A DNA stretch of 63,362 nt from Burkholderiales bacterium. Lineage in GTDB: Bacteria > Pseudomonadota > Gammaproteobacteria > Burkholderiales > Burkholderiaceae_C. Within the stretch, counting starts at the first letter, position 1. Every line of letters starts with the position of its first letter. Positions 39,286-48,299 of the stretch are shown in pieces. The translations under genes and the position numbers were made by a program. The stretch covers positions 1-63,362 of the forward strand of contig CANGHK010000030.1 of the NCBI GenBank assembly GCA_947453625.1, written 5' to 3'. The notes beneath the pieces were generated by a model. That model was not told the DNA's origin and did no database searches. It saw only the letters and a list, made by a program, of their open reading frames with translations.

Positions 39286-41481
39286 ATGAGTGACAACGTG
39301 ATGACATCCACCCACCCGCTGCTGGTCGAGCTGTTTGTCGAAGAGCTGCCGCCCAAGGCCTTGAAGAAGCTGGGCGAGGCCTTTGCGGCCGCGCTGGCGG
39401 CCTCGCTGAAGGCGCAAGGTCTGACCGACGACACCAGCGTGGCCACGCCGTTTGCCTCGCCGCGCCGGCTGGCCGCGCACCTGACGCTTGTATCTGCCAA
39501 GGCCGCCGACCGCAGCCTGCTGCAAAAGCTGATGCCGGTGGCGGTGGCGCTGGACGCCCAGGGCCAGGCCACGCCGGCGCTGTTGAAGAAGCTGGCCGCG
39601 CTGGGCGCCGGGCCCGAGGTGCTGGCGCAGCTCAAGCGCGCGCCCGACGGCAAGTCCGAGGCGCTGTTTCTCGACAGCCGGGTGGCCGGCGCGACGCTGG
39701 TCGAGGCCTTGCAGAAGGCGCTGGCCGAGGCGCTGGCCAAGCTGCCCATCCCCAAGGTGATGGCCTACCAACTGGAAGCCGGACCCGACGCGGCGATACG
39801 CCCTGGCTGGACCACCGTCCACTTCGTGCGGCCCGCCCATGGCCTGGTCGCGCTGCATGGCGACCAGGTGGTGCCGGTATCGGTGCTGGGTCTGGCGGCC
39901 GGTCGCGCCACCCAGGGTCACCGCTTCGAGGCGCTGCGGCAACCGGTGCTGCTGCGCGATGCCGACCACTACGCCGCGCAGCTGGCCGACGAGGGCGCGG
40001 TGATCGCCAGCTTTGCCCAGCGCCGGGCCGAGATCGTGCGCCAGCTCGCCGCGGTGGCCACCGCTGCCGGCCACGGCCTGCGCCCGATTGACGACGACGA
40101 CCTGCTCGACGAGGTCACCGCGCTGGTCGAGCGGCCGAACGTCCTGCTGTGCCGCTTCGAGCCCGAGTTCCTGGCCGTGCCGCCGGAATGCCTGATCCTG
40201 ACGATGAAGGCGAACCAGAAGTACTTTCCGCTGCTCGACATCGAGGGCAAGCTGACGCACCAGTTCCTGGTCGTCAGCAACATCTCCCCGCCGGACGCCA
40301 GCGCAGTGGTCGGCGGCAACGAGCGCGTGGTGCGCCCGCGCCTGGCCGATGCCAAATTCTTCTTCGACCAGGACCGCAAGAAGACGCTGGAATCGCGCGT
40401 GGCCGGCCTGGACAAGGTGGTCTACCACGGCAAGCTGGGCTCGCAGGGCGATCGCGCGGCCCGCGTGGGCGCGATCGCGCTGGCCATCGTCAAGCAGTTG
40501 CGCGACGCCACGCTGCCTTACACGGTGGAGGCGCGGGACCAGTTCGACGTGCTGGCCAGCAAGGTCAGCCAGGCTGCCAGGCTGGCCAAGACCGACCTGG
40601 TCACCGACATGGTGGGCGAGTTCCCGGAACTGCAGGGCATCATGGGCGGCTACTACGCCCGCCACGAAGGCCTGCGCGACGGCGTGGCGATCGCGATCGA
40701 GGACCACTACAAACCGCGTTTTGCCGGCGACGCGCTGCCGCGCAACCACACCGGCACCGTGCTGGCGCTGGCCGACAAACTCGAAACCCTGGTCGGCCTG
40801 TTCGGCATCGGCGCCTTGCCCACCGGCGACAAGGACCCGTTTGCGCTGCGCCGCCATGCGCTGGGCGTGACCCGCATCCTGATCGAGAAGAACCTGCCGC
40901 TCGACGTCGCGGCGCTGATCCTGGCGGCCGAGGCCGCGTTTGCGCGCGAGCACAAGACCACGCCGGTACTGGCGCCGCTGTCGACCTTCATGGCCGACCG
41001 GCTGGCGGTGCTGCTGCGCGAGCAGGGCTATAGCGCGCAGGAGGTGGACGCGGTGCTGGCGCTGGCCCCGTCCCGGCTCGGCGATGTGCCGCGCCGGCTG
41101 GCGGCGGTGCGCAGCTTTTCCGCGCTGCCCGAGGCCGCGCCGCTGGCCGCGGCCAACAAGCGCGTCGGCAACATCCTGAAGAAGTCAGACGCCGTGGCCG
41201 GCGTGGCGGTCAAGCCAGCGCTGCTGGTCGAGCCGGCCGAAGCCGCGCTGCACGCCGCGCTGGCGGCGATCGCGCCGCTGGCTGCCGCGGCTTTCGAGGT
41301 GGGCGACTACAGCGCCTCGCTGCAGGCGCTGGCGGGATTGAAGCTGCCGGTCGATGCGTTCTTCGACCAGGTGATGGTCAACGCCGACGACGCGGCGCTG
41401 CGCGCCAACCGGCTGGCGCTGCTCGCCACCTTGCACGCTGCGATGAACCGGGTTGCCGATCTGGCCCGCCTCGCGTCCTGA
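39286..41481 (+). CDS. glyS: Glycyl-tRNA synthetase beta subunit
   Basis: The 731-residue tRNA-binding subunit begins MSDNVMTSTHPLLVELFVEE, followed by the family hallmark LPPKALKKLGEAF. An in-frame ATG 15 bases later is an alternative start. The middle has FLAVPPECLILTMKANQKYF and ERVVRPRLADAKFFFDQDRK. The C-terminus carries the DALR-like anticodon-binding region (FFDQVMVNADDAALRANRLA). It is in an operon with glyQ and is followed 18 bases later by the gmhB-like gene. Confidence 0.98.
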   Translation: MSDNVMTSTHPLLVELFVEELPPKALKKLGEAFAAALAASLKAQGLTDDTSVATPFASPRRLAAHLTLVSAKAADRSLLQKLMPVAVALDAQGQATPALLKKLAALGAGPEVLAQLKRAPDGKSEALFLDSRVAGATLVEALQKALAEALAKLPIPKVMAYQLEAGPDAAIRPGWTTVHFVRPAHGLVALHGDQVVPVSVLGLAAGRATQGHRFEALRQPVLLRDADHYAAQLADEGAVIASFAQRRAEIVRQLAAVATAAGHGLRPIDDDDLLDEVTALVERPNVLLCRFEPEFLAVPPECLILTMKANQKYFPLLDIEGKLTHQFLVVSNISPPDASAVVGGNERVVRPRLADAKFFFDQDRKKTLESRVAGLDKVVYHGKLGSQGDRAARVGAIALAIVKQLRDATLPYTVEARDQFDVLASKVSQAARLAKTDLVTDMVGEFPELQGIMGGYYARHEGLRDGVAIAIEDHYKPRFAGDALPRNHTGTVLALADKLETLVGLFGIGALPTGDKDPFALRRHALGVTRILIEKNLPLDVAALILAAEAAFAREHKTTPVLAPLSTFMADRLAVLLREQGYSAQEVDAVLALAPSRLGDVPRRLAAVRSFSALPEAAPLAAANKRVGNILKKSDAVAGVAVKPALLVEPAEAALHAALAAIAPLAAAAFEVGDYSASLQALAGLKLPVDAFFDQVMVNADDAALRANRLALLATLHAAMNRVADLARLAS

Positions 41482-41499
41482 ACCCGGCGATAGAGTGCA

Positions 41500-42111
41500 A
41501 TGCCACCTGTCCTGAAACTGATCATCCTCGGCCGCGACGGCATCCTCAACGACTTCCGCGACGACCATGTCAAGGCGCCCGAGGAATGGTTCGCGATCCC
41601 CGGCGCGCTCGAGGCCGTCTCGCGCCTCAACCACGCCGGCTGGCACGCGGTGGTGGCCACCAACCAGTCGGGCATAGGCCGGGGCATGATAGACATGGCC
41701 TCGGTCAACGCGGTGCACGCCCAGATGCTCAAGCGGCTGATGGCGGTGGGCGGGCGCATCGATGCGGTGTTCTTCTGCCCGCACACGCCCGAAGACCAGT
41801 GCGATTGCCGCAAGCCTCTGCCCGGCTTGATGCGCGACATCGGCAAGCGCTACGGCATCGACCTGAAACATGTGCCCATGGTTGCCGACACCTTGCGCGA
41901 TCTGCAGGCGGCTTTCGCGGCCGGCTGCGAGCCTCACCTGGTGCGCAGCGGACGCGCCGCCCTGCTCGACGAAGCCCAGTTGCAGGACGTGGCGGCCCAG
42001 GTGCCCGGCACAAGGGTGCACGCTGATCTGGCGGCGTTTGCCGAGCACCTGCTGGCGCGCGCAAGCCCGGCCGCCGCCCCTGGCGCGCCTGCTGCCCGGC
42101 TGCCGAGATGA
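41500..42111 (+). CDS. gmhB: GmhB-like HAD phosphatase with the nucleophilic Asp replaced by Gly
   Basis: GmhB removes the 7-phosphate of D-glycero-D-manno-heptose 1,7-bisphosphate in LPS core synthesis. The 203-residue protein keeps HAD motif II (VVATNQSGIGRG), the zinc loop Cys-x-His...Cys-x-Cys (CPHTPEDQCDC) and the RKPLPG segment. Motif I, normally LDRDG with the first Asp as nucleophile, reads LGRDG: codon GGC at 41530-41532 in place of GAC. Motif IV is also changed (VADTLRDL rather than VGDSLRDL). As written, phosphatase activity should be lost or low. Position between glyS and plsC is the normal Burkholderiales gmhB site. It overlaps plsC by ATGA. Confidence 0.85.
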   Translation: MPPVLKLIILGRDGILNDFRDDHVKAPEEWFAIPGALEAVSRLNHAGWHAVVATNQSGIGRGMIDMASVNAVHAQMLKRLMAVGGRIDAVFFCPHTPEDQCDCRKPLPGLMRDIGKRYGIDLKHVPMVADTLRDLQAAFAAGCEPHLVRSGRAALLDEAQLQDVAAQVPGTRVHADLAAFAEHLLARASPAAAPGAPAARLPR

Positions 42112-42872
42112 TCGTCGTCCGCTCCGCGCTCTACGCGCTGTACTTGCTGGTCACGCTGATCCCCTGGGCCCTGTTGGCGGTGCTGTTCTCGGTCTTCGTG
42201 CGCGGCGCCCCGATGTACTGGCTGTGCGTGGGCTGGCTGCGCGCCGCGGTCTGGGGCGCGAAGGCGATCTGCGGCGTGCGCTACCGGGTTCAGGGGCTGG
42301 AGCACCTGCCGAGCGCGGCCGACAGCAACGCCGCCGTGCTGCTGGCGCCCAAGCACCAGAGCACCTGGGAGACCTTTGCATTCCCGACCCTGATGCCGCA
42401 TCCGCTGGCCTATGTGTTCAAGCGCGAGTTGCTGTGGATTCCGTTCTTCGGCTGGGCCATAGGCCGCATGGACATGATCCACATCGACCGCAGCCGCCGC
42501 AGTGCGGCCTGGGGCAAGGTGCTGGAGCAGGGCAAGCGCCTGATGAGCCATGGCAACTGGGTGATCATGTTTCCCGAGGGCACGCGGGCCGCCCGGGGCA
42601 CCCAGGGCGAATACAAGTCCGGTGCCGCCAGGCTGGCCGTGACCACCGGCACGCCCATCGTGCCGATCGCGGTGACCTCGGCGCGCTGCTGGCCGCGCCG
42701 CAGCTGGTTGCTGCGCCCGGGGCTGATCGAGGTCTCTATCGGTCGGCCGATCGCGGTGCAAGGCCGGCGCCACGACGACTTGATGCGCGAGGTCGAGGCC
42801 TGGATCGAGGCCGAAATGCGCCGGCTCGACCCCGAGGCCTACGCGTCGGCGGTCGACGCGCTGCCGGCTTGA
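42108..42872 (+). CDS. plsC: 1-acyl-sn-glycerol-3-phosphate acyltransferase
   Basis: The 254-residue membrane enzyme makes phosphatidic acid from lysophosphatidic acid. A hydrophobic N-terminus (about 7-32) precedes the acyltransferase motifs: H-x4-E (KHQSTWETF, with Glu where many homologues have Asp), the glycerol-phosphate-binding FPEGTRAARG, and GTPIVPIAVTSARCW. The start overlaps the gmhB stop (ATGA), so translation is coupled. It is followed by the ygjP-like gene after 34 bases containing a promoter-like sequence. Confidence 0.94.
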   Translation: MIVVRSALYALYLLVTLIPWALLAVLFSVFVRGAPMYWLCVGWLRAAVWGAKAICGVRYRVQGLEHLPSAADSNAAVLLAPKHQSTWETFAFPTLMPHPLAYVFKRELLWIPFFGWAIGRMDMIHIDRSRRSAAWGKVLEQGKRLMSHGNWVIMFPEGTRAARGTQGEYKSGAARLAVTTGTPIVPIAVTSARCWPRRSWLLRPGLIEVSIGRPIAVQGRRHDDLMREVEAWIEAEMRRLDPEAYASAVDALPA

Positions 42873-42899
42873 CCCGGCGCAAGCCGGCGTCCGTAGAAT
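42869..42899 (+). promoter_or_regulatory. Promoter-like TTGACC-N19-TAGAAT before the ygjP-like gene
   Basis: TTGACC (42869-42874, overlapping the plsC stop) and TAGAAT (42894-42899) have 5/6 matches each to the sigma-70 boxes but a long 19-base spacer. TAGAAT lies 7 bases before the ATG at 42907, so initiation would fall at the start codon and give a leaderless transcript. Confidence 0.4.
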
Positions 42900-42906
42900 C
42901 CCGACC

Positions 42907-43791
42907 ATGGCATCGACCGGCCGCCCCGACGCCCCGCAGCAACTGTCGCTGTTCGATGCGGTGCTGACCGCCGTGAGGCCCGCGCCCACCGACGCGCAGG
43001 CGCTGAACGCGCAGCCTGTCTTGCAGACCGCACCGCGCTTCCAGCATCCGCGCGGCCAGCGCTCGATCGCGCTCGGCGAGCACCAGGTGGGCTACGCCTT
43101 CCGCCGCGCCCGGCGCCGCAGCATCGGTTTCGTGGTCGGCCTGGACGGCCTGTGCGTCAGCGCCCCGCGCTGGGTCGCGCTGGCCGAGGTCGAGCAGGCC
43201 TTGCAGGCCAAGGCCGGCTGGATCCTGCGCAAGCTGCACGAGCAGCATGAGCGCGCCCAGCGCCTGCAGGCGGCCAAGGTGGTGTGGCGCGACGGCACCA
43301 CGCTGCCCTTCCTGGGCGAGACGGTGATCGTGCTGCTCGACGCCCGGGTCACCGGCGTTCAACTCAACACCGATGGCCAGTCGCTGCCCGGTGTGCCGCG
43401 GCTCACGCTGCATGTCGGACTGCCGCAGACGGCGTCGCAGGAGCAGATCCGCGAGGCGGTGCAGAGCTGGCTGCAGCGCCAGGCGCGCCGCGTCTTCGAG
43501 GAGCGCTGCGGCCATTTCGCGCCGCGGCTCGGGGTGCGGGTGCAGCGGCTGTCGCTGAGCTCGGCGGCCACCCGCTGGGGCAGCGCCAGCGCCAGCGGCG
43601 CGGTGCGGCTGAACTGGCGGCTGATCCACTTCGCGCTGCCGGTGATCGACTATGTCGTCACCCACGAACTGGCCCACCTGCGCGAGATGAACCACAGCTC
43701 GGCATTCTGGGAGGTGGTGCGTTCGGTGCTGCCCGACTTCGAGCGCAGCCGTGGCGCGCTGCGGGCCGAGGTGCTGCCGGCCTTCGATTGA
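42907..43791 (+). CDS. YgjP/SprT-like zinc metallopeptidase-fold protein (DUF45)
   Basis: The 294-residue protein carries the DUF45 (YgjP-like) domain in its C-terminal two thirds. RRSIGFVVGLDGLCVSAPRW is at about 70-89, LSSAATRWGSASASGAVRLN near 217, and the zinc motif HELAH with downstream MNHSSAFW near 257-270. Members resemble SprT-type metallopeptidases but their substrate is unknown. The N-terminal about 45 residues are low-complexity. The ATG lacks a Shine-Dalgarno sequence and has a TAGAAT 7 bases upstream. Confidence 0.87.
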   Translation: MASTGRPDAPQQLSLFDAVLTAVRPAPTDAQALNAQPVLQTAPRFQHPRGQRSIALGEHQVGYAFRRARRRSIGFVVGLDGLCVSAPRWVALAEVEQALQAKAGWILRKLHEQHERAQRLQAAKVVWRDGTTLPFLGETVIVLLDARVTGVQLNTDGQSLPGVPRLTLHVGLPQTASQEQIREAVQSWLQRQARRVFEERCGHFAPRLGVRVQRLSLSSAATRWGSASASGAVRLNWRLIHFALPVIDYVVTHELAHLREMNHSSAFWEVVRSVLPDFERSRGALRAEVLPAFD

Positions 43792-43835
43792 CGCCGGCGC
43801 GGGCCAGCCGGTGCAGGCCCCGCGCTTGGGCTACA

Positions 43836-43851
43836 TTGACGTGAACGTCAA
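43836..43851. promoter_or_regulatory. Candidate LiuR operator upstream of liuR
   Basis: TTGACGT-GA-ACGTCAA is a perfect 7-base palindrome with a 2-base centre, 22 bases before the liuR ATG and overlapping a possible -10 (TACATT, 43832-43837). The same arms recur at 44332-44347 before the isovaleryl-CoA dehydrogenase gene. MerR-family LiuR proteins act on dyads of this general kind at branched-chain amino acid degradation genes. Autoregulation is inferred. Confidence 0.7.
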
Positions 43852-43873
43852 CTCGACGGCGCCCTTTCCCCCC

Positions 43874-44287
43874 ATGACCTCGTCCGCCCGACCCGCCAAG
43901 ACCTACACCATCACCGAACTGGCGCGCGAGTTCGACGCCACGCCGCGCGCGATCCGCTTCTACGAGGACCTGGGCCTGCTCGAACCGACCCGGGCTGGCC
44001 GTAACCGGGTCTACAGCCAGCGCGACCGCACCCGGCTCAAGCTGACGCTGCGCGGCAAGCGGCTGGGTTTCTCGCTGCAGGAGATCGCCCAGCTGGTGAC
44101 GATGTACGACACCGAGTCCGACACCGCGCCCCAGCTCGAAGCCTTTCTCGGCGTGCTTGCCGCGCACCGACGCCAGCTCGAGGGCCAGCTCGAGGACATC
44201 CGCGTCACGCTCGACGAGCTGACGCTGCACGAGGGCCGCTGCCGCCAGTTGCTGGTCGCGGCCAACCAAGGCCGCAAGAAGCCCTGA
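43874..44287 (+). CDS. liuR: MerR-family regulator LiuR
   Basis: The 137-residue product has an N-terminal MerR winged helix (TYTITELAREFDATPRAIRF) and the wing EPTRAGRNRVYSQRDRTRLK. A coiled-coil dimerisation helix follows (LEAFLGVLAAHRRQLEGQLE). There is no C-terminal metal-binding Cys cluster, consistent with the LiuR branch that controls leucine/isovalerate degradation. The start is Met-Thr-Ser-Ser; upstream frame is non-conserved. It precedes the isovaleryl-CoA dehydrogenase gene by 167 bases, and both have the TTGACGT palindrome. Confidence 0.85.
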   Translation: MTSSARPAKTYTITELAREFDATPRAIRFYEDLGLLEPTRAGRNRVYSQRDRTRLKLTLRGKRLGFSLQEIAQLVTMYDTESDTAPQLEAFLGVLAAHRRQLEGQLEDIRVTLDELTLHEGRCRQLLVAANQGRKKP

Positions 44288-44331
44288 GGTCGCGGCGGGC
44301 CGCGGCTGCCGAGGCTTGGGTATCATCGAGG

Positions 44332-44347
44332 TTGACGTTTACGTCAA
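44332..44347. promoter_or_regulatory. Candidate LiuR operator upstream of isovaleryl-CoA dehydrogenase
   Basis: TTGACGT-TT-ACGTCAA is a perfect palindrome, followed immediately by another half-site CGTCAA (44348-44353). A -10-like TATCAT lies at 44321-44326, so the operator would cover the transcription start region, consistent with repression by LiuR. The match to the liuR operator is exact in both arms. Confidence 0.72.
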
Positions 44348-44454
44348 CGTCAATCAGGCGTCCTGCCTGACTTGCGCGTCGAATAGCTTCCGGCGTGGCA
44401 TGCTCGCCTGGAACCGGCAACACGGACCCCATCCCCATCTTTCAGGAGACCCCC

Positions 44455-45636
44455 ATGAGCCAACTGCCCGGACTCGACTTCCAACTCGGCGAGGAGATCG
44501 ACGCGCTGCGCGACGCGGTGCGCCATTTTGCCGAGGCCGAGATCGCACCGCGCGCCGCCGAGATCGACCGCAGCGACCAGTTCCCGATGGACTTGTGGCG
44601 CAAGATGGGCGAACTCGGCGTGCTGGGCATCACCGTGTCCGAGCAGTATGGCGGCGCCAACATGGGCTATCTGGCGCACATGATCGCGATGGAAGAGATC
44701 AGCCGCGCGTCGGCGTCGGTGGGCCTGTCCTACGGCGCGCACAGCAACCTGTGCGTCAACCAGATCAAGCGCAACGGCACCGAGGCGCAGCGCGCCCTCT
44801 ACCTGCCCAAGCTGATCTCGGGCGAGCATGTGGGCGCGCTGGCGATGAGCGAGTCGGGCGCCGGGTCGGACGTGATCGGCATGAAGCTCAAGGCCGAGGA
44901 CAAGGGCGGCTACTACCTGCTCAACGGCAGCAAGTTCTGGATCACCAACGGGCCCGACGCCGACACCCTGGTGGTCTATGCCAAGACCGAACCCGAGCTC
45001 GGCGCGCGCGGCGTCACCGCCTTCCTGATCGAGAAGGGCATGCCGGGTTTCTCGGTGGCGCAGAAGCTCGACAAGCTGGGCATGCGCGGCAGCCACACCG
45101 GCGAACTGGTGTTCCAGAACGTCGAGGTGCCGGCGCAGAACGTGCTGGGCGCGGTGGGCGGCGGCGCCAAGGTGCTGATGAGCGGGCTGGACTACGAGCG
45201 CGCGGTGCTGGCGGCCGGGCCCATAGGCATCATGCAGAGCGTGATGGACAACGTCGTGCCCTATATCCACGACCGCAAGCAGTTCGGCCAGAGCATAGGC
45301 GAGTTCCAGCTGATCCAGGGCAAGGTGGCCGACATGTACACCGTGCTACAGGCTGGCCGCGCCTTCTGCTACACCGTGGGCAAGAACCTCGACAAACTGG
45401 GTCTCGACCATGTTCGCCAGGTGCGCAAGGACTGTGCGTCGGTGATCCTGTGGTGCGCCGAGAAGGCCACCTGGATGGCCGGCGAGGGGGTGCAGATCTT
45501 CGGCGGCAATGGCTACATCAACGACTACCCGCTGGGCCGGCTGTGGCGCGACGCCAAGCTGTACGAGATCGGCGCGGGAACCAGCGAGATCCGGCGCATG
45601 CTGATCGGCCGCGAGCTGTTCGCCGAGACGATGTGA
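44455..45636 (+). CDS. ivd: Isovaleryl-CoA dehydrogenase
   Basis: The FAD enzyme converts isovaleryl-CoA to 3-methylcrotonyl-CoA in leucine degradation and passes electrons to ETF. The 393-residue acyl-CoA dehydrogenase has [15 protein letters not shown] and [17 protein letters not shown] (FAD contacts). The catalytic Glu sits in the isovaleryl-specific position [17 protein letters not shown], while the C-terminal [16 protein letters not shown] has Gly where other family members have the catalytic Glu. AGGAGA 6 bases upstream supports the start over a more 5' ATG. It is the first structural gene of the putative LiuR regulon. Confidence 0.95.
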   Translation: MSQLPGLDFQLGEEIDALRDAVRHFAEAEIAPRAAEIDRSDQFPMDLWRKMGELGVLGITVSEQYGGANMGYLAHMIAMEEISRASASVGLSYGAHSNLCVNQIKRNGTEAQRALYLPKLISGEHVGALAMSESGAGSDVIGMKLKAEDKGGYYLLNGSKFWITNGPDADTLVVYAKTEPELGARGVTAFLIEKGMPGFSVAQKLDKLGMRGSHTGELVFQNVEVPAQNVLGAVGGGAKVLMSGLDYERAVLAAGPIGIMQSVMDNVVPYIHDRKQFGQSIGEFQLIQGKVADMYTVLQAGRAFCYTVGKNLDKLGLDHVRQVRKDCASVILWCAEKATWMAGEGVQIFGGNGYINDYPLGRLWRDAKLYEIGAGTSEIRRMLIGRELFAETM

Positions 45637-45647
45637 GCGGCCGCCAT

Positions 45648-45667
45648 GCCGGGGCGTCAGGCCCGGC
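45648..45667 (+). terminator. Weak hairpin GCCGGG-N8-CCCGGC after ivd
   Basis: The 6-base stem lies 12 bases after the ivd stop, in the 85-base gap before the carbonic anhydrase gene. No T-run follows. It may partly separate ivd from the downstream genes. Confidence 0.25.
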
Positions 45668-45721
45668 AAGCCGCGCTGCGTAAACTGTTCGCAGCAACCT
45701 CAACGCCAGCCAAAGCCAACC

Positions 45722-46429
45722 ATGAGCACCGACCTGCAAGAGCTTTTTCAGAGCAATCGCCAGTGGGCTGCTGCGACCGAGGCGCGCGAGCCCGGCTTCT
45801 TCACCCGGCTGCTGAACCAGCAGAGCCCGCAGTACCTGTGGATAGGCTGCGCCGACAGTCGGGTGCCGGCCAACGACCTGGTCGGCTTGCTGCCGGGCGA
45901 GTTGTTCGTGCACCGCAACGTTGCCAACCTGCTGGTGCATTCCGACCTCAACGCGCTGTCGGTGGTGCAGTATGCGGTCGACGCGCTGCAGGTCAGCCAC
46001 ATCATCGTCGTCGGCCACAGCAACTGCGGCGGCGTGCGGGCTGCGATGACCAACCAGCGCGCCGGTCTGGTCGACAACTGGCTGCGCCATGTGCAGGATG
46101 TGCGCGACGCGCACGAGGGCTTTCTGGCCGGGCTGCACGAGAGCCTGCAGGTCAACGCGCTGGTCGAGCTGAACGTGCTGGAGCAGGCGCGCAACGTCTG
46201 CCGCACCACGGTGGTCAGCGACGCCTGGCACCGCGGCCAGTCCGTGGTGGTGCATGGTTGGGTCTATGGCCTGCACAACGGCCTGCTCGAGGACCTGAAG
46301 ATCACCGCCACCTCGGCCGACGAGGTCGGTCTGGCCTACGACACCGCGCTGGCGCTGGTCAAGCAGCGCTACCGCCAGTTGACCGTCCTGGCCGGCGCAG
46401 CCGCCATGCCATCCGCTGCCGGCGCCTGA
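45722..46429 (+). CDS. can: Beta-class carbonic anhydrase
   Basis: The 235-residue zinc enzyme interconverts CO2 and bicarbonate. The ligands are visible: Cys and Asp of [12 protein letters not shown], then His and Cys of [14 protein letters not shown]. The Asp-Arg dyad (DSR) is intact. The size and the [14 protein letters not shown] start region fit the Can branch. In this leucine-catabolism context bicarbonate supply to methylcrotonyl-CoA carboxylase is a plausible role, though the carboxylase genes are not in the window. It precedes aceK by 52 bases. Confidence 0.95.
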   Translation: MSTDLQELFQSNRQWAAATEAREPGFFTRLLNQQSPQYLWIGCADSRVPANDLVGLLPGELFVHRNVANLLVHSDLNALSVVQYAVDALQVSHIIVVGHSNCGGVRAAMTNQRAGLVDNWLRHVQDVRDAHEGFLAGLHESLQVNALVELNVLEQARNVCRTTVVSDAWHRGQSVVVHGWVYGLHNGLLEDLKITATSADEVGLAYDTALALVKQRYRQLTVLAGAAAMPSAAGA

Positions 46430-46481
46430 GCGCCCGCGGCGTCCGCTGTTTCACCTGCCCGCCCTGAAGGACATCCGGCCG

Positions 46482-48248
46482 ATGTTTCCCCACCGCCTGA
46501 CCGACAGCCGCGCCTACGACATCGCCAGCGCGATGCTGGACGGATTCAATCGCCATTACCGGCTGTTCTCCGAGACCAACCGCGTTGCCAAGCAGCGCTT
46601 CGAGCAGGCCGACTGGCATGGCCAGCAGCGCGCCCAGCGCGAGCGCATCGAGTTCTACGACACGAGAGTCGAGGAGGCGGTGGAGCGGCTGCAGCGCGAG
46701 TTCGACACCGCCCACCTGTCGGACGACACCTGGCAGCAGGTCAAGCTGCACTACATCGGCCTGCTGGTCGACCACCACCAGCCCGAACTGGCCGAGACCT
46801 TCTTCAACTCGGTCACCACCAAGATCCTGCACCACAGCTACTTCCGCAACGATTTCCTGTTCGTGCGGCCTGCCGTCAGCACCGAGTACATCGAGAACGA
46901 CGAACCGGCCGCGTTGCCGACTTACCGCGCCTATTACCCGACGCGCGAGACGCTGCGTGAGACCCTGCTGCGCATCGTCGACAACTTCCAGCTCAAGCTG
47001 GAGTTCGAGGACCTGGGCCGCGACATCGACTGCGTCATGGTCGAGTTGCGCCGTCAGGTGGGCGATCAGGTGCGGCTGCGCGCCAATTTCCAGATCCAGG
47101 TGTTGTCGTCGATGTTCTACCGCAACAAGGGCGGCTACATCATCGGCAAGATCGTCAACGGCTTTGCCGAGACGCCGTTCGCGCTGCCGGTGCTGCATGG
47201 CCTGGATGGCCGGCTGGTGATCGACGCCGCCTTGTTCAGCGAGGACGATCTGCTGATGCTGTTCAGCTTCGCGCGCGCCTACTTCATGGTCGACATGGAG
47301 GTACCCAGCGCCTATGTGCAGTTCCTGCGCTCGCTGATGCCGCGCAAGCCGCGCAACGAGATCTACTCGGCGCTCGGCCTGCAGAAGCAGGGCAAGAACA
47401 ATTTCTACCGCGACTTCCTCTACCACCTGCGCCACAGCAGCGACAAGTTCGGCATCGCGCCCGGCATCAAGGGCATGGTGATGCTGGTGTTCGACCTGCC
47501 GTCCTTCCCCTATGTGTTCAAGGTGATCAAGGATTTCTACCCGCCGCAGAAGGACACCACGCGCGAACTGATCAAGAGCAAGTACCTGCTGGTCAAGACC
47601 CATGACCGGGTCGGGCGCATGGCCGACACGCTGGAGTACACCAGCGTGGCGTTTCCGCGCTCTCGCATCAGCGACGAACTGGTGGCCGAACTGCAGCATT
47701 TCTGCCCGAGCCAGATCGAGATCGACGGCGAATCGCTGGTGATCCGCCATGTGTATATCGAGCGACGCATGATCCCGCTCAACATCTACCTGCAGGACGC
47801 CACGCCCGCGCAACTCGAGCATGCGGTCATCGAGTACGGCAACGCGATCAAGGACTTGGTGGCGGCCAACATCTTCCCCGGCGACATGCTGTGGAAGAAC
47901 TTCGGCGTCACCCGCCATGGCAAGGTGGTGTTCTACGACTACGACGAGATCGAGTACATCACCGACTGCAACTTCCGCCGCGTGCCCACGCCGCGCAACG
48001 AGGAGGAAGAGATGTCGGGCGAGATCTGGTACACGGTCGGCCCCAAGGACGTGTTCCCCGAGACCTTCGCCCCTTTCCTGCTGGGCAACGACGCGGTGCG
48101 CGAGGTCTTCATGGCCCAGCACGCCGACCTGCTCGACGCCGCCTTCTGGCAGGCCCACAAAGAGCGTATCAAGGCCGGCCATGTCTACGACGTCTTCCCC
48201 TACGAGGCCAGCAAGCGCTTCGCGCACCACCGGGCCACCGCGCCTTGA
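46482..48248 (+). CDS. aceK: Isocitrate dehydrogenase kinase/phosphatase
   Basis: The 588-residue bifunctional enzyme phosphorylates isocitrate dehydrogenase to divert isocitrate into the glyoxylate shunt, and reverses this. The N-terminal regulatory domain is followed by a kinase-like domain with the ATP loop [12 protein letters not shown] near 333. [20 protein letters not shown] contains the Lys, and [24 protein letters not shown] (read in two parts) gives catalytic Asp and DYDE metal Asp. It is normally linked to aceBA in enterics; here it sits with leucine-degradation genes, whose acetyl-CoA output feeds the shunt. Confidence 0.97.
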   Translation: MFPHRLTDSRAYDIASAMLDGFNRHYRLFSETNRVAKQRFEQADWHGQQRAQRERIEFYDTRVEEAVERLQREFDTAHLSDDTWQQVKLHYIGLLVDHHQPELAETFFNSVTTKILHHSYFRNDFLFVRPAVSTEYIENDEPAALPTYRAYYPTRETLRETLLRIVDNFQLKLEFEDLGRDIDCVMVELRRQVGDQVRLRANFQIQVLSSMFYRNKGGYIIGKIVNGFAETPFALPVLHGLDGRLVIDAALFSEDDLLMLFSFARAYFMVDMEVPSAYVQFLRSLMPRKPRNEIYSALGLQKQGKNNFYRDFLYHLRHSSDKFGIAPGIKGMVMLVFDLPSFPYVFKVIKDFYPPQKDTTRELIKSKYLLVKTHDRVGRMADTLEYTSVAFPRSRISDELVAELQHFCPSQIEIDGESLVIRHVYIERRMIPLNIYLQDATPAQLEHAVIEYGNAIKDLVAANIFPGDMLWKNFGVTRHGKVVFYDYDEIEYITDCNFRRVPTPRNEEEEMSGEIWYTVGPKDVFPETFAPFLLGNDAVREVFMAQHADLLDAAFWQAHKERIKAGHVYDVFPYEASKRFAHHRATAP

Positions 48249-48299
48249 GCGCTGCCTCCAGCGGTCGGGCCTATTTCTCACCACGAACCGGAGTCCACC

